A stretch of DNA of 64,000 bases, from the NCBI GenBank assembly GCA_041906305.1, contig JAYRJL010000010.1, positions 1-64,000 of the forward strand, read 5' to 3'. Each line of letters begins with the position of its first letter. Positions within the stretch are counted from its first letter, which is position 1. The translations under genes and the position numbers were made by a program. This stretch comes from SHVZ01 sp041906305. GTDB taxonomy: Bacteria; Pseudomonadota; Alphaproteobacteria; SHVZ01. Positions 10,037-18,831 of this stretch are shown here, piece after piece. The notes below the pieces were generated by a model. It was given only the letters and a program-made list of their open reading frames with translations, was not told where the DNA came from and searched no databases.

Positions 10037-11131
10037 ATGACCGCGGAGAACGTCTGCTTCTCCGCCGACTATGCGGAGGCGCGCGAGAAGTTCCTCGCCG
10101 CCGCCCGCATCGCCGGCGCCGTCACCAAGGCCTATCCCAACCCGCTGAAGGGACCGAAGGGCGAGAGCCTTTCGACGGACGTCGCCTTCATCGGCGACCG
10201 CAAGGCGCCGAAGGTGCTGGCGACGTTCTCGGGCACGCATGGCGCCGAGGGCTTTTGCGGATCGGGCGCGCAGGTCGACCTCCTGACCTCCGGCCTGCTC
10301 GATAGCCGGTCGAAGGACACGGCGATCCTGATGGTGCATGCGGTCAACTGCCATGGCTTCGCCTGGGTCCGGCGCACGACGGAAGAGAACGTCGACCTCA
10401 ACCGCAACTGGTCCGACTATTCGAAGCCGCTGCCGGAGAACAAGGGCTACGACGAGATCGCCGACTGGCTCGTGCCGGCGGCGCTCTCGGGTCCCGTGTT
10501 CGACGAAGCGGAGAAGCAGCTGCAGCTCTGGCGCGACAAGAACGGCGACACGGCCTTCGCCAACTGCGTCAGCGAAGGCCAGTTCAGGCATCCGAAGGGC
10601 CTCTTCTACGGCGGCACCGGGCCCACCTGGGCGCGGCGCACGCTGGAGACGATCCTCGCCGAATGGGCGGGCCACGCCTCCCAGTTCGCGGTGATCGACT
10701 ATCACACCGGCCTCGGCCCCTTCGGCTACGGCGAGCTGATCTGCGATCACGAGCCGCACCAGCCGGCGACCGCCCGCGCCAAGGCGTGGTGGGGAGAGTC
10801 GGTGACCGAGCCGCGCAAGGGCACCTCGTCGTCGAACGTGAAGGCCGGTACCGCGCCGGCCGGGCTCGAGCGCGCGCTGCCCAAGTCGGACGTGACCTAC
10901 ATCGCGCTCGAATACGGCACCTACTCGCGCGCCCAGGGACGGAAGGCGCTGCGCGAGGATGCGTGGCTGCACGGCTACGGCGATCCGCTCGGCCCCGAGG
11001 CGCCGCGCATCAAGGCGCAGATCAGGAAGCAGTTCTATCCCGACACCGACGATTGGCGCGAGGCGATCGTCTGGCGCTCGCGTCAGGTCATGCGCCAGGC
11101 CATGGCCGGCCTCGCGCAGTCCAACCGCTAG
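10037..11131 (+). CDS. M14-like DUF2817 zinc carboxypeptidase-fold protein
   Basis: This is a 364-residue protein of the DUF2817 family, related to M14 zinc carboxypeptidases. The metal site can be read directly: His68 and Glu71 in SGTHGAEGF, then His223 in DYHTGLG, with a likely general base in IALEYGTYS around residue 290. ENVDLNRNW around residue 117 matches the substrate-binding Asn-Arg of the family. No signal peptide is visible, so it is probably cytosolic. The physiological substrate of the family is unknown to me. It follows the cyclophilin gene closely and converges with the TPR gene at 11147. Confidence 0.85.
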   Translation: MTAENVCFSADYAEAREKFLAAARIAGAVTKAYPNPLKGPKGESLSTDVAFIGDRKAPKVLATFSGTHGAEGFCGSGAQVDLLTSGLLDSRSKDTAILMVHAVNCHGFAWVRRTTEENVDLNRNWSDYSKPLPENKGYDEIADWLVPAALSGPVFDEAEKQLQLWRDKNGDTAFANCVSEGQFRHPKGLFYGGTGPTWARRTLETILAEWAGHASQFAVIDYHTGLGPFGYGELICDHEPHQPATARAKAWWGESVTEPRKGTSSSNVKAGTAPAGLERALPKSDVTYIALEYGTYSRAQGRKALREDAWLHGYGDPLGPEAPRIKAQIRKQFYPDTDDWREAIVWRSRQVMRQAMAGLAQSNR

Positions 11132-11146
11132 CAATCCAACCGCGGA

Positions 11147-11809
11147 TCAGTCGTCTTTCGCGCGCTTCGCCCATAGCTCGGCTGCGGCCGGATCGGCCGC
11201 GAGCCCGAGCTCACCGTTGAGATAGGCGTCGGCAAGACGCGCGGCCGCCCCGCCATGGCCCGCCTCGGCGGCGCGGCGATACCAGGCCGCCGCACGCTCG
11301 GGCGATCTAGAGACTCCCTGCCCGTACTCGTACGCGTCGCCGAGATCGAACATCGCGGTGACGTCGTCGTGGTCGACGAGCTCCTCCAGGATGGCGATCG
11401 CCTCGGCGTGACGGCCGCTCATCTGCAGCGCGATGCGCGCGATCTTGAGCGCCGGCTCGTCGCCGGGATGGAGCCTGAGCGCGGTCAGCGCCGGCTCGAC
11501 CGCCTCGCGATAGCGCATCGCCGCGGTGGTCGCGACCGCAAGCTCGAAGTGGAGCGTCCAGTCCCCGGGATGGCGCGTGAGCAGGTCGCGATATGTGGCG
11601 ATGCCCATGCCGCCCTCGCCCAGCGCCATGAAGGCGCGGCCCAGATTGCGGCGGCTCTCGTCGTCGGCGGGGTTCTCGGCGATCGCGCGTTCGCAGGCGG
11701 CGACGTTGCCGTCGTTGGCGCTCTCGGCGCAGCGCGCGGCGAAGCCTTGCGCGGATGCCGCGGCCGCTACGCCGATGAGGGGAAGGAGCACGAGGGCATG
11801 CCTGCGCAT
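11147..11809 (-). CDS. Secreted TPR/Sel1-repeat protein
   Basis: This is a 220-residue protein with a signal peptide (MRRHALVLLPLIGVAAAASA, cleavage near residue 20). It then has two or three TPR-like helix pairs (CERAIAENPADDESRRNLGR onward). A C-terminal Sel1 repeat pair includes MFDLGDAYEYGQGVSRSPER and AAAWYRRAAEAGHGGAAARL. Such solenoids usually scaffold envelope complexes or regulate signalling; no specific partner is indicated. It lies 19 bases downstream of the hypothetical gene ending at 11829, on the same strand. Confidence 0.8.
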   Translation of the reverse strand: MRRHALVLLPLIGVAAAASAQGFAARCAESANDGNVAACERAIAENPADDESRRNLGRAFMALGEGGMGIATYRDLLTRHPGDWTLHFELAVATTAAMRYREAVEPALTALRLHPGDEPALKIARIALQMSGRHAEAIAILEELVDHDDVTAMFDLGDAYEYGQGVSRSPERAAAWYRRAAEAGHGGAAARLADAYLNGELGLAADPAAAELWAKRAKDD

Positions 11810-11828
11810 GCCCTCGATGCTAGCAGAA

Positions 11829-12422
11829 CTACTGCTGGCGGAGGCCCGGGACGCTGAGCTCGCCGGACTCGATCGCGCGCTTGAGGGCGTCGACGCCGCG
11901 CGCCATCTCCTCCGACATCTCGCGCATCTTCGCGAGCTCCTTGGTCTCGGTCTCGCCGAAGGGCCGCTTCGCCGCGATCTGGCCGGCGTCGAGGATGCGG
12001 GCGAGGTAGCGACCGCGGAGACGGGCGGAGAGGTTGATCGCCGCCTCGACCTCCGTCGGGGTCACGGTCATGACCGCCTTGGCGATCTCGGTCTTGGCCT
12101 CGCCGCGGGCGAAGCCGGCGAGCTCGCGGAGATACTGTGCCGGGCTGACGTTGTGGCGGTTGGGATCGACCGCCGCCGGCTTGGGCTCGGCCTTGGGCGT
12201 GCCGGGCGTGCCGAGGCGGGTCGCGGCCTTGATCGTCGCCTGCACGCGCGGCGGGATCGCCGGCGGCGGCGGCGCCAGGTCGCGCGCCTGGGGGCGCGGC
12301 GGCAGGCTGGAGTTCGCGGGTTCGGGGTAGGGTTCCCAGCCGATCGCCTCCTTCGCCTCCTTGGCGCGGTTTCCGATCGACGTGGTCGCCTGGCGGACCA
12401 GGCCTGCGAGAGAAGCAGCCAT
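11829..12422 (-). CDS. Hypothetical protein, proline-rich middle and helical C-terminus
   Basis: This is a 197-residue protein I do not recognise. It begins MAASLAGLVRQATTSIGNRA, then has a proline-rich low-complexity segment at about residues 35-85, and ends in a helical region (GETETKELAKMREMSEEMAR). There is no signal peptide or membrane helix. The chosen ATG has AGGGA eight bases upstream. Codon usage matches its neighbours, so it is likely a real lineage-specific gene. Confidence 0.65.
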   Translation of the reverse strand: MAASLAGLVRQATTSIGNRAKEAKEAIGWEPYPEPANSSLPPRPQARDLAPPPPAIPPRVQATIKAATRLGTPGTPKAEPKPAAVDPNRHNVSPAQYLRELAGFARGEAKTEIAKAVMTVTPTEVEAAINLSARLRGRYLARILDAGQIAAKRPFGETETKELAKMREMSEEMARGVDALKRAIESGELSVPGLRQQ

Positions 12423-12629
12423 GCGCGTCGTCCCTGTTCTTCGTATCCGGGCCGAAAGCCGGCCCATCCGATGCGTCGCAGCCCTCGTTGCAACCCGCGT
12501 GCCGAAGGTAAACACGCCAGAACCCGGGCTTTCGAGGGGATGACGGCAAGTCTTGCCGCCATTGTCGCAGGGCACGGGAAGGACCTGCCGCCCGTTGACA
12601 GGAGCGGCCTGCCCCCCAGATGTTGGGGC

Positions 12630-13052
12630 ATGCGCCTCACCTCCTGGCTCCTGCTAGCCGTCCTCGCCCTGCCCGCCCCCACCGCCGCCCACTCCTACAA
12701 GGTGGGGGAGGTCATGGTCGGCCATGTCTGGGCGGCGCCCAGCACCGGCAGCGGCACGGAGGCCTATCTCAGCCTGCTGAACCGGGCGCCCAAGGAGGAC
12801 CAGCTGACCTCGGTCCTGGTCCCGACCGCCCGGGCGACGGGGTTCGTGAGCCCGGCCAGCCAGCGAATCGGCGCCATCGATCTGGCGTCGAACCGGCCCG
12901 TGGTCCTGAAGCCCGGGGGGTACCGGATCCTGCTCGCCGGTCTCGATCGCGCGGTCCGGGTCGGCGACAAGATCAAGCTGACGCTGATTTTTGCCCGCGC
13001 CGGCCAGGTCCAGGTCGAGGCGGTGGTCGAGGCGGGACCGTCTCACGGTTGA
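12630..13052 (+). CDS. PCuAC-like periplasmic protein lacking the copper-ligand residues
   Basis: This is a 140-residue secreted protein with a signal peptide ending PAPTAAHS near residue 21. The fold signature is that of the PCu(A)C copper chaperones that load cytochrome oxidase: an H-S-Y-K-V-G-E start to the mature chain, GHVWAAPSTGSGTEAYLSL, and the C-terminal LKPGGYRILLAGL followed by KIKLTLIFARAGQVQVEAVV. The usual ligand set, H(M)-x10-M-x21-H-x-M, is missing. In particular, where the family has LKPGGYHIMLMGL this protein has Arg for His and Leu/Ala for the two Met. It is therefore either a non-metal paralogue or uses other residues. No cytochrome oxidase gene lies nearby. Confidence 0.75.
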   Translation: MRLTSWLLLAVLALPAPTAAHSYKVGEVMVGHVWAAPSTGSGTEAYLSLLNRAPKEDQLTSVLVPTARATGFVSPASQRIGAIDLASNRPVVLKPGGYRILLAGLDRAVRVGDKIKLTLIFARAGQVQVEAVVEAGPSHG

Positions 13053-13108
13053 GCAAGCGGCCCGGCGGTCGCTAGAGTGCGGGTCACTAGGCAGGGGAGG
13101 CCGTCGCC

Positions 13109-13477
13109 ATGTCCACCGTGAAACCGCCGCCGGCGGAGCCGGGCTGGCTGAAGCGCCTGTCCAATCTCGGCCAGGCCCTGCTCGGATCCAGCTCCGCCAA
13201 CCGCCGACGCTATCGCCGCTACGACGTCGCCGAGCTCGCCCAGGTCGTCGCCGACGGCAAGACCTTCGAATGCGAGGTCGCCAACGTCTCGACCGGCGGC
13301 GCCCTCCTCGTCCCCACGCTTCCCTTGGACGACGGCACCGCCTTCACCCTGACGCATCCGTCGTCGACGATCAGCCTCACCGGCCGCATCGTCGCCAAGG
13401 CGGTCGACGGGACGCGCATCGAGTTCGATCAGCCGACCGCCGGCGCGATCGTCTCGGCGTGGATGCGCTCGAGCTAG
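13109..13477 (+). CDS. PilZ-domain protein, predicted c-di-GMP receptor
   Basis: This is a 122-residue single-domain protein. The PilZ c-di-GMP-binding motifs are both present: RRRYRRYDV around residues 32-40 supplies the RxxxR element, and NVSTGG around residues 63-68 supplies (D/N)xSxxG. After the binding motif the beta-barrel continues through LTHPSSTISLTGRIVAKAVD. It would work as a stand-alone cytoplasmic effector for motility, polysaccharide or adhesion control. It may be linked to the flagellum genes at the window edge, but nothing shows a direct connection. It stands alone, 56 bases after the PCuAC-like gene. Confidence 0.88.
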   Translation: MSTVKPPPAEPGWLKRLSNLGQALLGSSSANRRRYRRYDVAELAQVVADGKTFECEVANVSTGGALLVPTLPLDDGTAFTLTHPSSTISLTGRIVAKAVDGTRIEFDQPTAGAIVSAWMRSS

Positions 13478-13583
13478 TTTCCGAAAAGGGCCTTGTTTCC
13501 GATAGGCAACGAGCGGCCGTTTCGTTGACCCCATCCGGGTGAGCCCCTAGCATCGCGTCCCAACAGGGAGCGGCTTCGGCCCA

Positions 13584-14408
13584 ATGACAACGACGACGTT
13601 ACGCCGGCTCAAGCCGGGGCGCCTCGCGCTGCCCGCGGCGGTGACGCTGGTCTATCTCTACATCCTGGCGCCGGTGATGTTCGTCGCCTGGATCGCCTTC
13701 TTCGACCAGGACATCATCGTCTTCCCGCCCGAGGGCTATACGCTCAAGTGGTTCGTCCAGGTGTGGGAGCGCCGCGCCTTCCAGCGGGGCTTCATCACCT
13801 CGTTCCAGGTCGCCGCGGTCTCGATGGTGTTCGGCGTGGCACTCGGCACGCTCGCCTCGATCGCGCTGGTCCGCCACCGCTTCCCCGGCCGCGAGGCGAT
13901 CAACACCTTGCTGCTCTCGCCGCTGATCGTGCCCGGCATCGTCGCCGGCACCGCGATCTACGTGTTCTTCGTCTACCTCGACAACACGTTCGAATGGGAG
14001 ATGAAGGGCACGCTGCCGGGCCTGGTCGCGGCGCATGTGATGCTGACGCTTCCCTGGACCGTGCGCCTGATCTCGGCCAGCCTGCAGGGCATCGACCGCG
14101 TGGTCGAGGAGGCCGCCGCCAATCTCGGCGCCAGCCCGTGGACCGTCTTCCGCCGCGTCACCTTCCCGATGATGCGCGCCGGCATCGTCGCCGCCTCGCT
14201 GTTCAGCTTCATCACCTCGTTCGAGAACCTGGAGCTCACCCTGTTCCTGGTCGGCCCCGGCCGCACCACGCTTCCCGTGGTCGTGCTGGCCGCGCTCGAG
14301 TTCAAGGTCGACCCGACCATCGCCGCGGTCGCCTTCGTCCAGATCGTGATCATCGGAGCGCTGATGCTGATCACCGACCGCTACGTCAAGCTTTCGAGGA
14401 TCGTCTGA
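13584..14408 (+). CDS. ABC transporter permease, PotC type
   Basis: This is a 274-residue inner-membrane permease of the spermidine/putrescine/iron-type ABC family, with six predicted helices. The EAA loop that docks the ATPase is EEAAANLGASPWTVFRRVTF around residues 175-194. It starts a four-gene transporter operon: permease, ATPase (overlapping TGATG), receptor, second permease. The gap before it shows no strong ribosome site within ten bases of the ATG, so a slightly different start is possible. With the downstream ligase and dehydrogenases, the substrate is probably an amine. Confidence 0.9.
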   Translation: MTTTTLRRLKPGRLALPAAVTLVYLYILAPVMFVAWIAFFDQDIIVFPPEGYTLKWFVQVWERRAFQRGFITSFQVAAVSMVFGVALGTLASIALVRHRFPGREAINTLLLSPLIVPGIVAGTAIYVFFVYLDNTFEWEMKGTLPGLVAAHVMLTLPWTVRLISASLQGIDRVVEEAAANLGASPWTVFRRVTFPMMRAGIVAASLFSFITSFENLELTLFLVGPGRTTLPVVVLAALEFKVDPTIAAVAFVQIVIIGALMLITDRYVKLSRIV

Positions 14409-15472
14409 TGGCGCGCGTGACGCTGGAACATCTGGTCAAGGTCTACGGCACCAGCCGCGTCGTCGACGACGTGTCGCTGGCCGTCGAGCAGGGCGAGCTG
14501 GTGGCGCTCCTCGGTCCGTCGGGCTGCGGCAAGACCACGACGCTCCGCATGATCGCCGGATTCGTCGAGGCGACCTCCGGGCGCGTCCTGATCGGCGACG
14601 AGGACGTGACCGATCTTCCCCCCTATCGCCGCAACACCGGCATGGTGTTCCAGGGCTACGCCCTCTTCCCGCACATGACCGTGTTCGCCAACGTCGCCTT
14701 CGGCCTCGAGATGCGGAAGGTGTCGAAGGCCGAGACCGAGACCCGCGTGCGGCGCGCGCTCGAGCTCGTGCGTCTCGGCCAGCTCGCCGACCGCTATCCG
14801 CGCCAGCTCTCCGGCGGCCAGCAGCAGCGAGTGGCGCTTGCCCGCGCGCTCGTGGTCGAGCCCGAGGTGTTCCTGCTCGACGAGCCGCTCTCGAACCTGG
14901 ACGCCAAGCTCCGGAGCGAGGTCCGCGTCGAGATCCGCCAGCTGCAGCAGAACCTCGGCCTCACCACCGTGTTCGTCACCCACGACCAGGAAGAGGCGCT
15001 GACCCTGGCCGACCGGCTCGTCGTCATGAGCCAGGGCGTGATCCAGCAGATCGGCACGCCGACCGAGCTCTACGAGCGCCCGGCCAACGCCTTCGTCGCC
15101 GATTTCATCGGCAAGTCGAACTTCCTGAAGGGCCGCCTCAGCGGAGCCGGGCGCTTCGTCACCGAAGGCGGGATCGAGATCAGGGTCGCCGAAGGCGACG
15201 CGTCGTCGAGGCTGCTGGCGATCCGGCCGGAGAAGATCGCGCTCGGCGCGCCGGCCATGGGTCTCGACAACCGAATCCAGGGCACCGTCGAGATGGTGAC
15301 CTACCTCGGATCGCTGACCGAGTATCGAATCCGGCTCAACCCGGCCGAGACGATCACGATCTCTCAGCCGAACACCGATCGGGCGGAAACACAGGCCGTT
15401 CAGGGACAGGCGGTCGTGCTGGGATGGCGCGCCGGGGCCGGGCTGTTGCTGCCCGAGCCGGCGGATCGCTAG
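14408..15472 (+). CDS. ABC transporter ATP-binding protein, PotA type
   Basis: This is a 354-residue ATPase of the PotA family. Walker A GPSGCGKTT is at residues 36-44, the LSGGQ signature at 133-137, Walker B LLDEP at 155-159, and the switch His in VFVTHDQEE. The C-terminal TOBE domain (from about residue 255, with LAIRPEKIAL) is the regulatory part typical of polyamine and iron(III) importers. Its start overlaps the stop of the preceding permease (TGATG), indicating coupled translation. Confidence 0.93.
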   Translation: MARVTLEHLVKVYGTSRVVDDVSLAVEQGELVALLGPSGCGKTTTLRMIAGFVEATSGRVLIGDEDVTDLPPYRRNTGMVFQGYALFPHMTVFANVAFGLEMRKVSKAETETRVRRALELVRLGQLADRYPRQLSGGQQQRVALARALVVEPEVFLLDEPLSNLDAKLRSEVRVEIRQLQQNLGLTTVFVTHDQEEALTLADRLVVMSQGVIQQIGTPTELYERPANAFVADFIGKSNFLKGRLSGAGRFVTEGGIEIRVAEGDASSRLLAIRPEKIALGAPAMGLDNRIQGTVEMVTYLGSLTEYRIRLNPAETITISQPNTDRAETQAVQGQAVVLGWRAGAGLLLPEPADR

Positions 15473-15502
15473 TATCGAAGCAAATAGAACATGGAGGATG
15501 TC

Positions 15503-16555
15503 ATGCACCGTTCGATGAACCGCCGGCAGATGCTGGCTTCGACCGGCCTCGCCGCCGGCGGTCTCGCGCTCTCGGCCTCGGGCGTCTCGGCGCAGTCGCT
15601 CTCTTGCAGCGACGTTTTCGTCGGCACCTGGGGCGGCGATTATCAGGACCTGCTGATCGCCAACTTCGAGAAGCGCGTCATGGGCGGCCTCAAGGTCGGC
15701 GTCGCGCACGACGTCGCCAACGCCCCGCCGCGCAAGACCAAGCTGGTCACCGAGCGCACGGGCCGGCGCGGCACGATGGACGTGGCGCTGCTGTCCGAGA
15801 TCGACATGTTCGAGATGTACAAGGCCGGCGTGCTCGAGGAGCTCGACTACTCGAAGCTCAAGAACGGCGCCAACATCATCCCGGCGCTGCGTCGCACCTA
15901 TTCGATCCCGCACATCTATTCGGGCAAGATCATCCTCTACAATCCGACCAAGGTGACCACCCCGCCGACCTCGTACGCCGATCTGTGGGATCCGAAGTAC
16001 AAGGGCCGCGTCGGTTTCGCAGACGGCCTCTACATCCAGGTCATCGAGTCGGCGGCGCTGATCAACGGCGGCTCGGTCACCAATCTCGAGCCCGGCAAGG
16101 CGAAGCTTGCCGAGCTCAAGAAGCTCGACCCCAAGGTCTATCCGTCGAACGAGACCCTGGCCGCGGCACTCAAGAGCGAGGAAGTCTGGTTCACCATCAT
16201 GTGGCGCGCCCGCGGCGTGCAGTGGCGGAACTCCGGCATCCCGATCGGCCTCGCCGTGCCGAAGGAAGGCGCCACGCCGATCATCTTCGAGGCCGGCATC
16301 CCGAAGAACGCGCCGAACAAGGACTGCGCCTACGCCTATCTCGACGCGATGCTCGACCCGCAGGGCCAGGCCGGCTTCGCCGACAAGATGGGCTACGTGC
16401 CGACCGTGACCAACGCCAAGCTCGACGCGAAGCTGGAAGCCGACCTCTCGTTCACGGCGGACGAGCAGAAGAAGTTCGTGATCCCGGATCTCGAATACGT
16501 GGCGAAGAACAACGCCCAGCTGCTCGACTGGTGGAACCGCGAGTTCAAGGGTTGA
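15503..16555 (+). CDS. Periplasmic substrate-binding protein of the polyamine-type ABC transporter
   Basis: This is a 350-residue receptor with a twin-arginine-like signal (MNRRQMLASTGLAAGGLALS, cleavage near VSAQS). The mature chain has the PotD/FutA-type pattern of two lobes, with VFVGTWGGDYQDLLIANFEK near the N-terminus and YSGKIILYNPTKVTTPPTSY in the first lobe. GGAGG at 15493-15497 sits five bases before ATG 15503, favouring it over ATG 15491, inside which that Shine-Dalgarno lies. It feeds the flanking permeases. Ligand identity is inferred only from the neighbouring amine-type catabolic genes. Confidence 0.9.
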   Translation: MHRSMNRRQMLASTGLAAGGLALSASGVSAQSLSCSDVFVGTWGGDYQDLLIANFEKRVMGGLKVGVAHDVANAPPRKTKLVTERTGRRGTMDVALLSEIDMFEMYKAGVLEELDYSKLKNGANIIPALRRTYSIPHIYSGKIILYNPTKVTTPPTSYADLWDPKYKGRVGFADGLYIQVIESAALINGGSVTNLEPGKAKLAELKKLDPKVYPSNETLAAALKSEEVWFTIMWRARGVQWRNSGIPIGLAVPKEGATPIIFEAGIPKNAPNKDCAYAYLDAMLDPQGQAGFADKMGYVPTVTNAKLDAKLEADLSFTADEQKKFVIPDLEYVAKNNAQLLDWWNREFKG

Positions 16556-16572
16556 TCCTGGAGCTGACCTGA

Positions 16573-17442
16573 ATGTCGATGGCGGAAGCGGGCGACCGGA
16601 AGCGGTCGCTCGCCCCTCTCCTGATGCTGCCCGCGGCCCTGCTGGTGCTGGCGGTGCTGGGCATGCCGCTGCTGACGCTGCTCCGCTACAGCTTCAACCG
16701 CTTCGTCCCCGGCCAGCTGATGGTCGAGGCGTTCACCTTCGACAACTACGCCCGCTTCTTCCAGGACGCCTACTTCATCAACGTGCTGGCGACGACGGTT
16801 CAGATGGCCGTCGTCTGCACCGTGCTTAGCCTCGTCCTGGCCTTCCCAGTCGCCTATTTTCTCGCCCGCACGCAGAGCAAGTACAAAAGCCTGCTGATCA
16901 TCCTCGCGGTGTTCCCGCTGCTAGTCGGCAACGTCGTGCGGGCTGCGGGATGGATGGCTTTGCTCGGCAACCAGGGTTTCGTGAACGCGATCCTGATGGG
17001 TGTCGGCCTCACCTCGGCGCCGGTGAAGATCCTCTACACCCCTGTCGCGGTCGCGATCGGCATCATCGCCGTGGTGCTGCCCTACATGATCCTGACCTTG
17101 CAGAGCGTGATTGAGAGCATCGACCGCTCGGTCGAGGAGGCGGCGCTCAATCTCGGCGCCAGCCCCTTCACCGTGTTCCGGCGCGTGACCTTCCCGCTGT
17201 CGCTGCCGGGCGTTCTCGCCGGCACCGTGCTGGTCGGCATCCTCTGCATGAACGCCTATGCCACGCCGGTGCTGCTCGGCGGCTCGCAGTTCAAGATGAT
17301 GGCACCGGCCCTCTACGACCAGGTGGCGCGCGCCAGCAACTGGCCCTTCGGCGCGGCGCTCGCCTTCGTGCTGATGGTCGCGACCGTCTGCCTCACCATC
17401 GCCTCCACGCTTGCGCTCAAGCGCCGTACGACGAAAGACTGA
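16573..17442 (+). CDS. ABC transporter permease, PotB type
   Basis: This is a 289-residue permease with six predicted helices, the second membrane subunit of the polyamine-type importer. Its EAA loop, EEAALNLGASPFTVFRRVTF around residues 190-209, is nearly identical to that of the first permease. The order permease-ATPase-receptor-permease differs from the usual potABCD. It starts 17 bases after the receptor stop and is followed within 13 bases by the ligase gene, so transport and catabolism appear co-transcribed. Confidence 0.92.
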   Translation: MSMAEAGDRKRSLAPLLMLPAALLVLAVLGMPLLTLLRYSFNRFVPGQLMVEAFTFDNYARFFQDAYFINVLATTVQMAVVCTVLSLVLAFPVAYFLARTQSKYKSLLIILAVFPLLVGNVVRAAGWMALLGNQGFVNAILMGVGLTSAPVKILYTPVAVAIGIIAVVLPYMILTLQSVIESIDRSVEEAALNLGASPFTVFRRVTFPLSLPGVLAGTVLVGILCMNAYATPVLLGGSQFKMMAPALYDQVARASNWPFGAALAFVLMVATVCLTIASTLALKRRTTKD

Positions 17443-17455
17443 CGGGGGACTCGCC

Positions 17456-18829
17456 ATGCCATTGACGCCAGACCAGGTCCGCTCAGCCGTGGACGCGAAG
17501 AAGATCGTCCAGGAACGCGGCCTGACCCATGTGAAGGTCGGCGTCTTCGACATGGACGGCATCCTTCGCGGCAAGTACATGGGCCGCGACAAGTTCTTCT
17601 CGGCGCTCGAGTCGGGATTCGGCTTCTGCGACGTGGTCCTGGGCTGGGACTCGAATGACCAGCTCTACGACAACGTCACCTACACCGGCTGGCACACCGC
17701 CTACCCCGACGCCTTCGTCCGCGTGATCCCCGAAAGCTGCCGCGAGCTGCCCGAGGAGGACAACGCGCTCTTCTTCCTCTCCGAGTTCGTCGACAAGGCC
17801 GAGGAGATCTGCCCACGCGGCGTGCTCCGCCGGGTGATCGAGAAGGCGCGCGGCATGGGCTTCGAGCCCTACAGCGCGGTCGAGTACGAGTTCTTCGTCT
17901 TCGAGGAGACGCCGCACTCGATCCGCGAGAAGAACTACCGGAACCTGAAGCCGCTGACGCCGGGCTTCTTCGGGTACTCCGTCCTGCGCAATTCGGTGCA
18001 CGCCGACTTCTACAACGAGCTTCTCGCCTTCTGCGAGGAGATGAACTTCGGCCTCGAGGGCCTCCACACCGAGACCGGTGCCGGCGTGCTGGAAGCGGCG
18101 ATCCGCGTCGACGCCACGCTCGCCGCCGCCGACAAGGGAGCCCTGTTCAAGACCTTCACCAAGGTCTTCTGCCAGCGCCGCGGCCTGATGGCGACGTTCA
18201 TGGCGAAGTGGTCCAAGGACTGGCCCGGCCAGTCCGGGCACCTCCACGTGTCGCTCAAGGACAAGAAGGGCAAGGGCGCATTCCACGATCCCAAGGGCCG
18301 CTTCTCGATGAGCCCCTTGATGGAGAGCTTCGTCGCCGGCCAGCAGGCGCTGATGCCGGAGCTGCTGGCGATGGTGTCGCCCACGGTGAACTCCTACACG
18401 CGCCTCATTCCGGGTTTCTGGGCGCCGACCAACGCCACCTGGGGCGTCGAGAACCGCACCACGGCGCTCCGCGTGATACCGGGATCAGAGAAATCGCAGC
18501 GCGTCGAGTACCGGATCGCCGCCGCCGACCAGAATCCGTACCTCGCGCTCGCCGTCGCGCTGGGATCGGGCCTCTGGGGCATCGAGAACAAGCTGAAGCT
18601 GGGCGAGCCGATCAAGGGCAATGCCTACGACCAGAAGCATCCCGCGAAGCTGTCGCTGCCATCGACATTGTGGGATGCCGCGCAGCGCCTGAAAGGTTCG
18701 AAGGCGGCACGCGAACTTTTCGGTGACAACTTCGTCGAGCACTATGCCGCGACTCGCGAATGGGAAGAGCGCGAGAACCGCAAGCACATCAGCGACTGGC
18801 AACTCGCGCGATATTTCGAGATCATCTGA
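17456..18829 (+). CDS. Glutamine-synthetase-like gamma-glutamyl-amine ligase
   Basis: This is a 457-residue enzyme of the glutamine synthetase superfamily. The Mg/ATP residues are present: E-Y-E-F near residue 143, HTETGAGVLEAAI near 205, GQSGHLHVSL near 260, NSYTRLIPGFWAP, and the arginines in ENRTTALRVIPG and VEYRIAAADQNPYLALA. The N-terminal part has FDMDGILRGKYM in place of the D-G-S-S ammonium-site loop of true glutamine synthetases. That is the hallmark of gamma-glutamyl-polyamine, -isopropylamide and -ethanolamide synthetases. It probably joins glutamate to an imported amine using ATP. It sits between the amine-type transporter and two dehydrogenases; the substrate is not determinable from sequence. 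Confidence 0.85.
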   Translation: MPLTPDQVRSAVDAKKIVQERGLTHVKVGVFDMDGILRGKYMGRDKFFSALESGFGFCDVVLGWDSNDQLYDNVTYTGWHTAYPDAFVRVIPESCRELPEEDNALFFLSEFVDKAEEICPRGVLRRVIEKARGMGFEPYSAVEYEFFVFEETPHSIREKNYRNLKPLTPGFFGYSVLRNSVHADFYNELLAFCEEMNFGLEGLHTETGAGVLEAAIRVDATLAAADKGALFKTFTKVFCQRRGLMATFMAKWSKDWPGQSGHLHVSLKDKKGKGAFHDPKGRFSMSPLMESFVAGQQALMPELLAMVSPTVNSYTRLIPGFWAPTNATWGVENRTTALRVIPGSEKSQRVEYRIAAADQNPYLALAVALGSGLWGIENKLKLGEPIKGNAYDQKHPAKLSLPSTLWDAAQRLKGSKAARELFGDNFVEHYAATREWEERENRKHISDWQLARYFEII

Positions 18830-18831
18830 GC

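Noticed and set aside
17456..18829. Calling the ligase a true glutamine synthetase (glnA)
   Set aside because: The D-G-S-S ammonium-binding loop is replaced by a GlnT/PuuA-type loop and the gene sits in an amine transport and catabolism operon.
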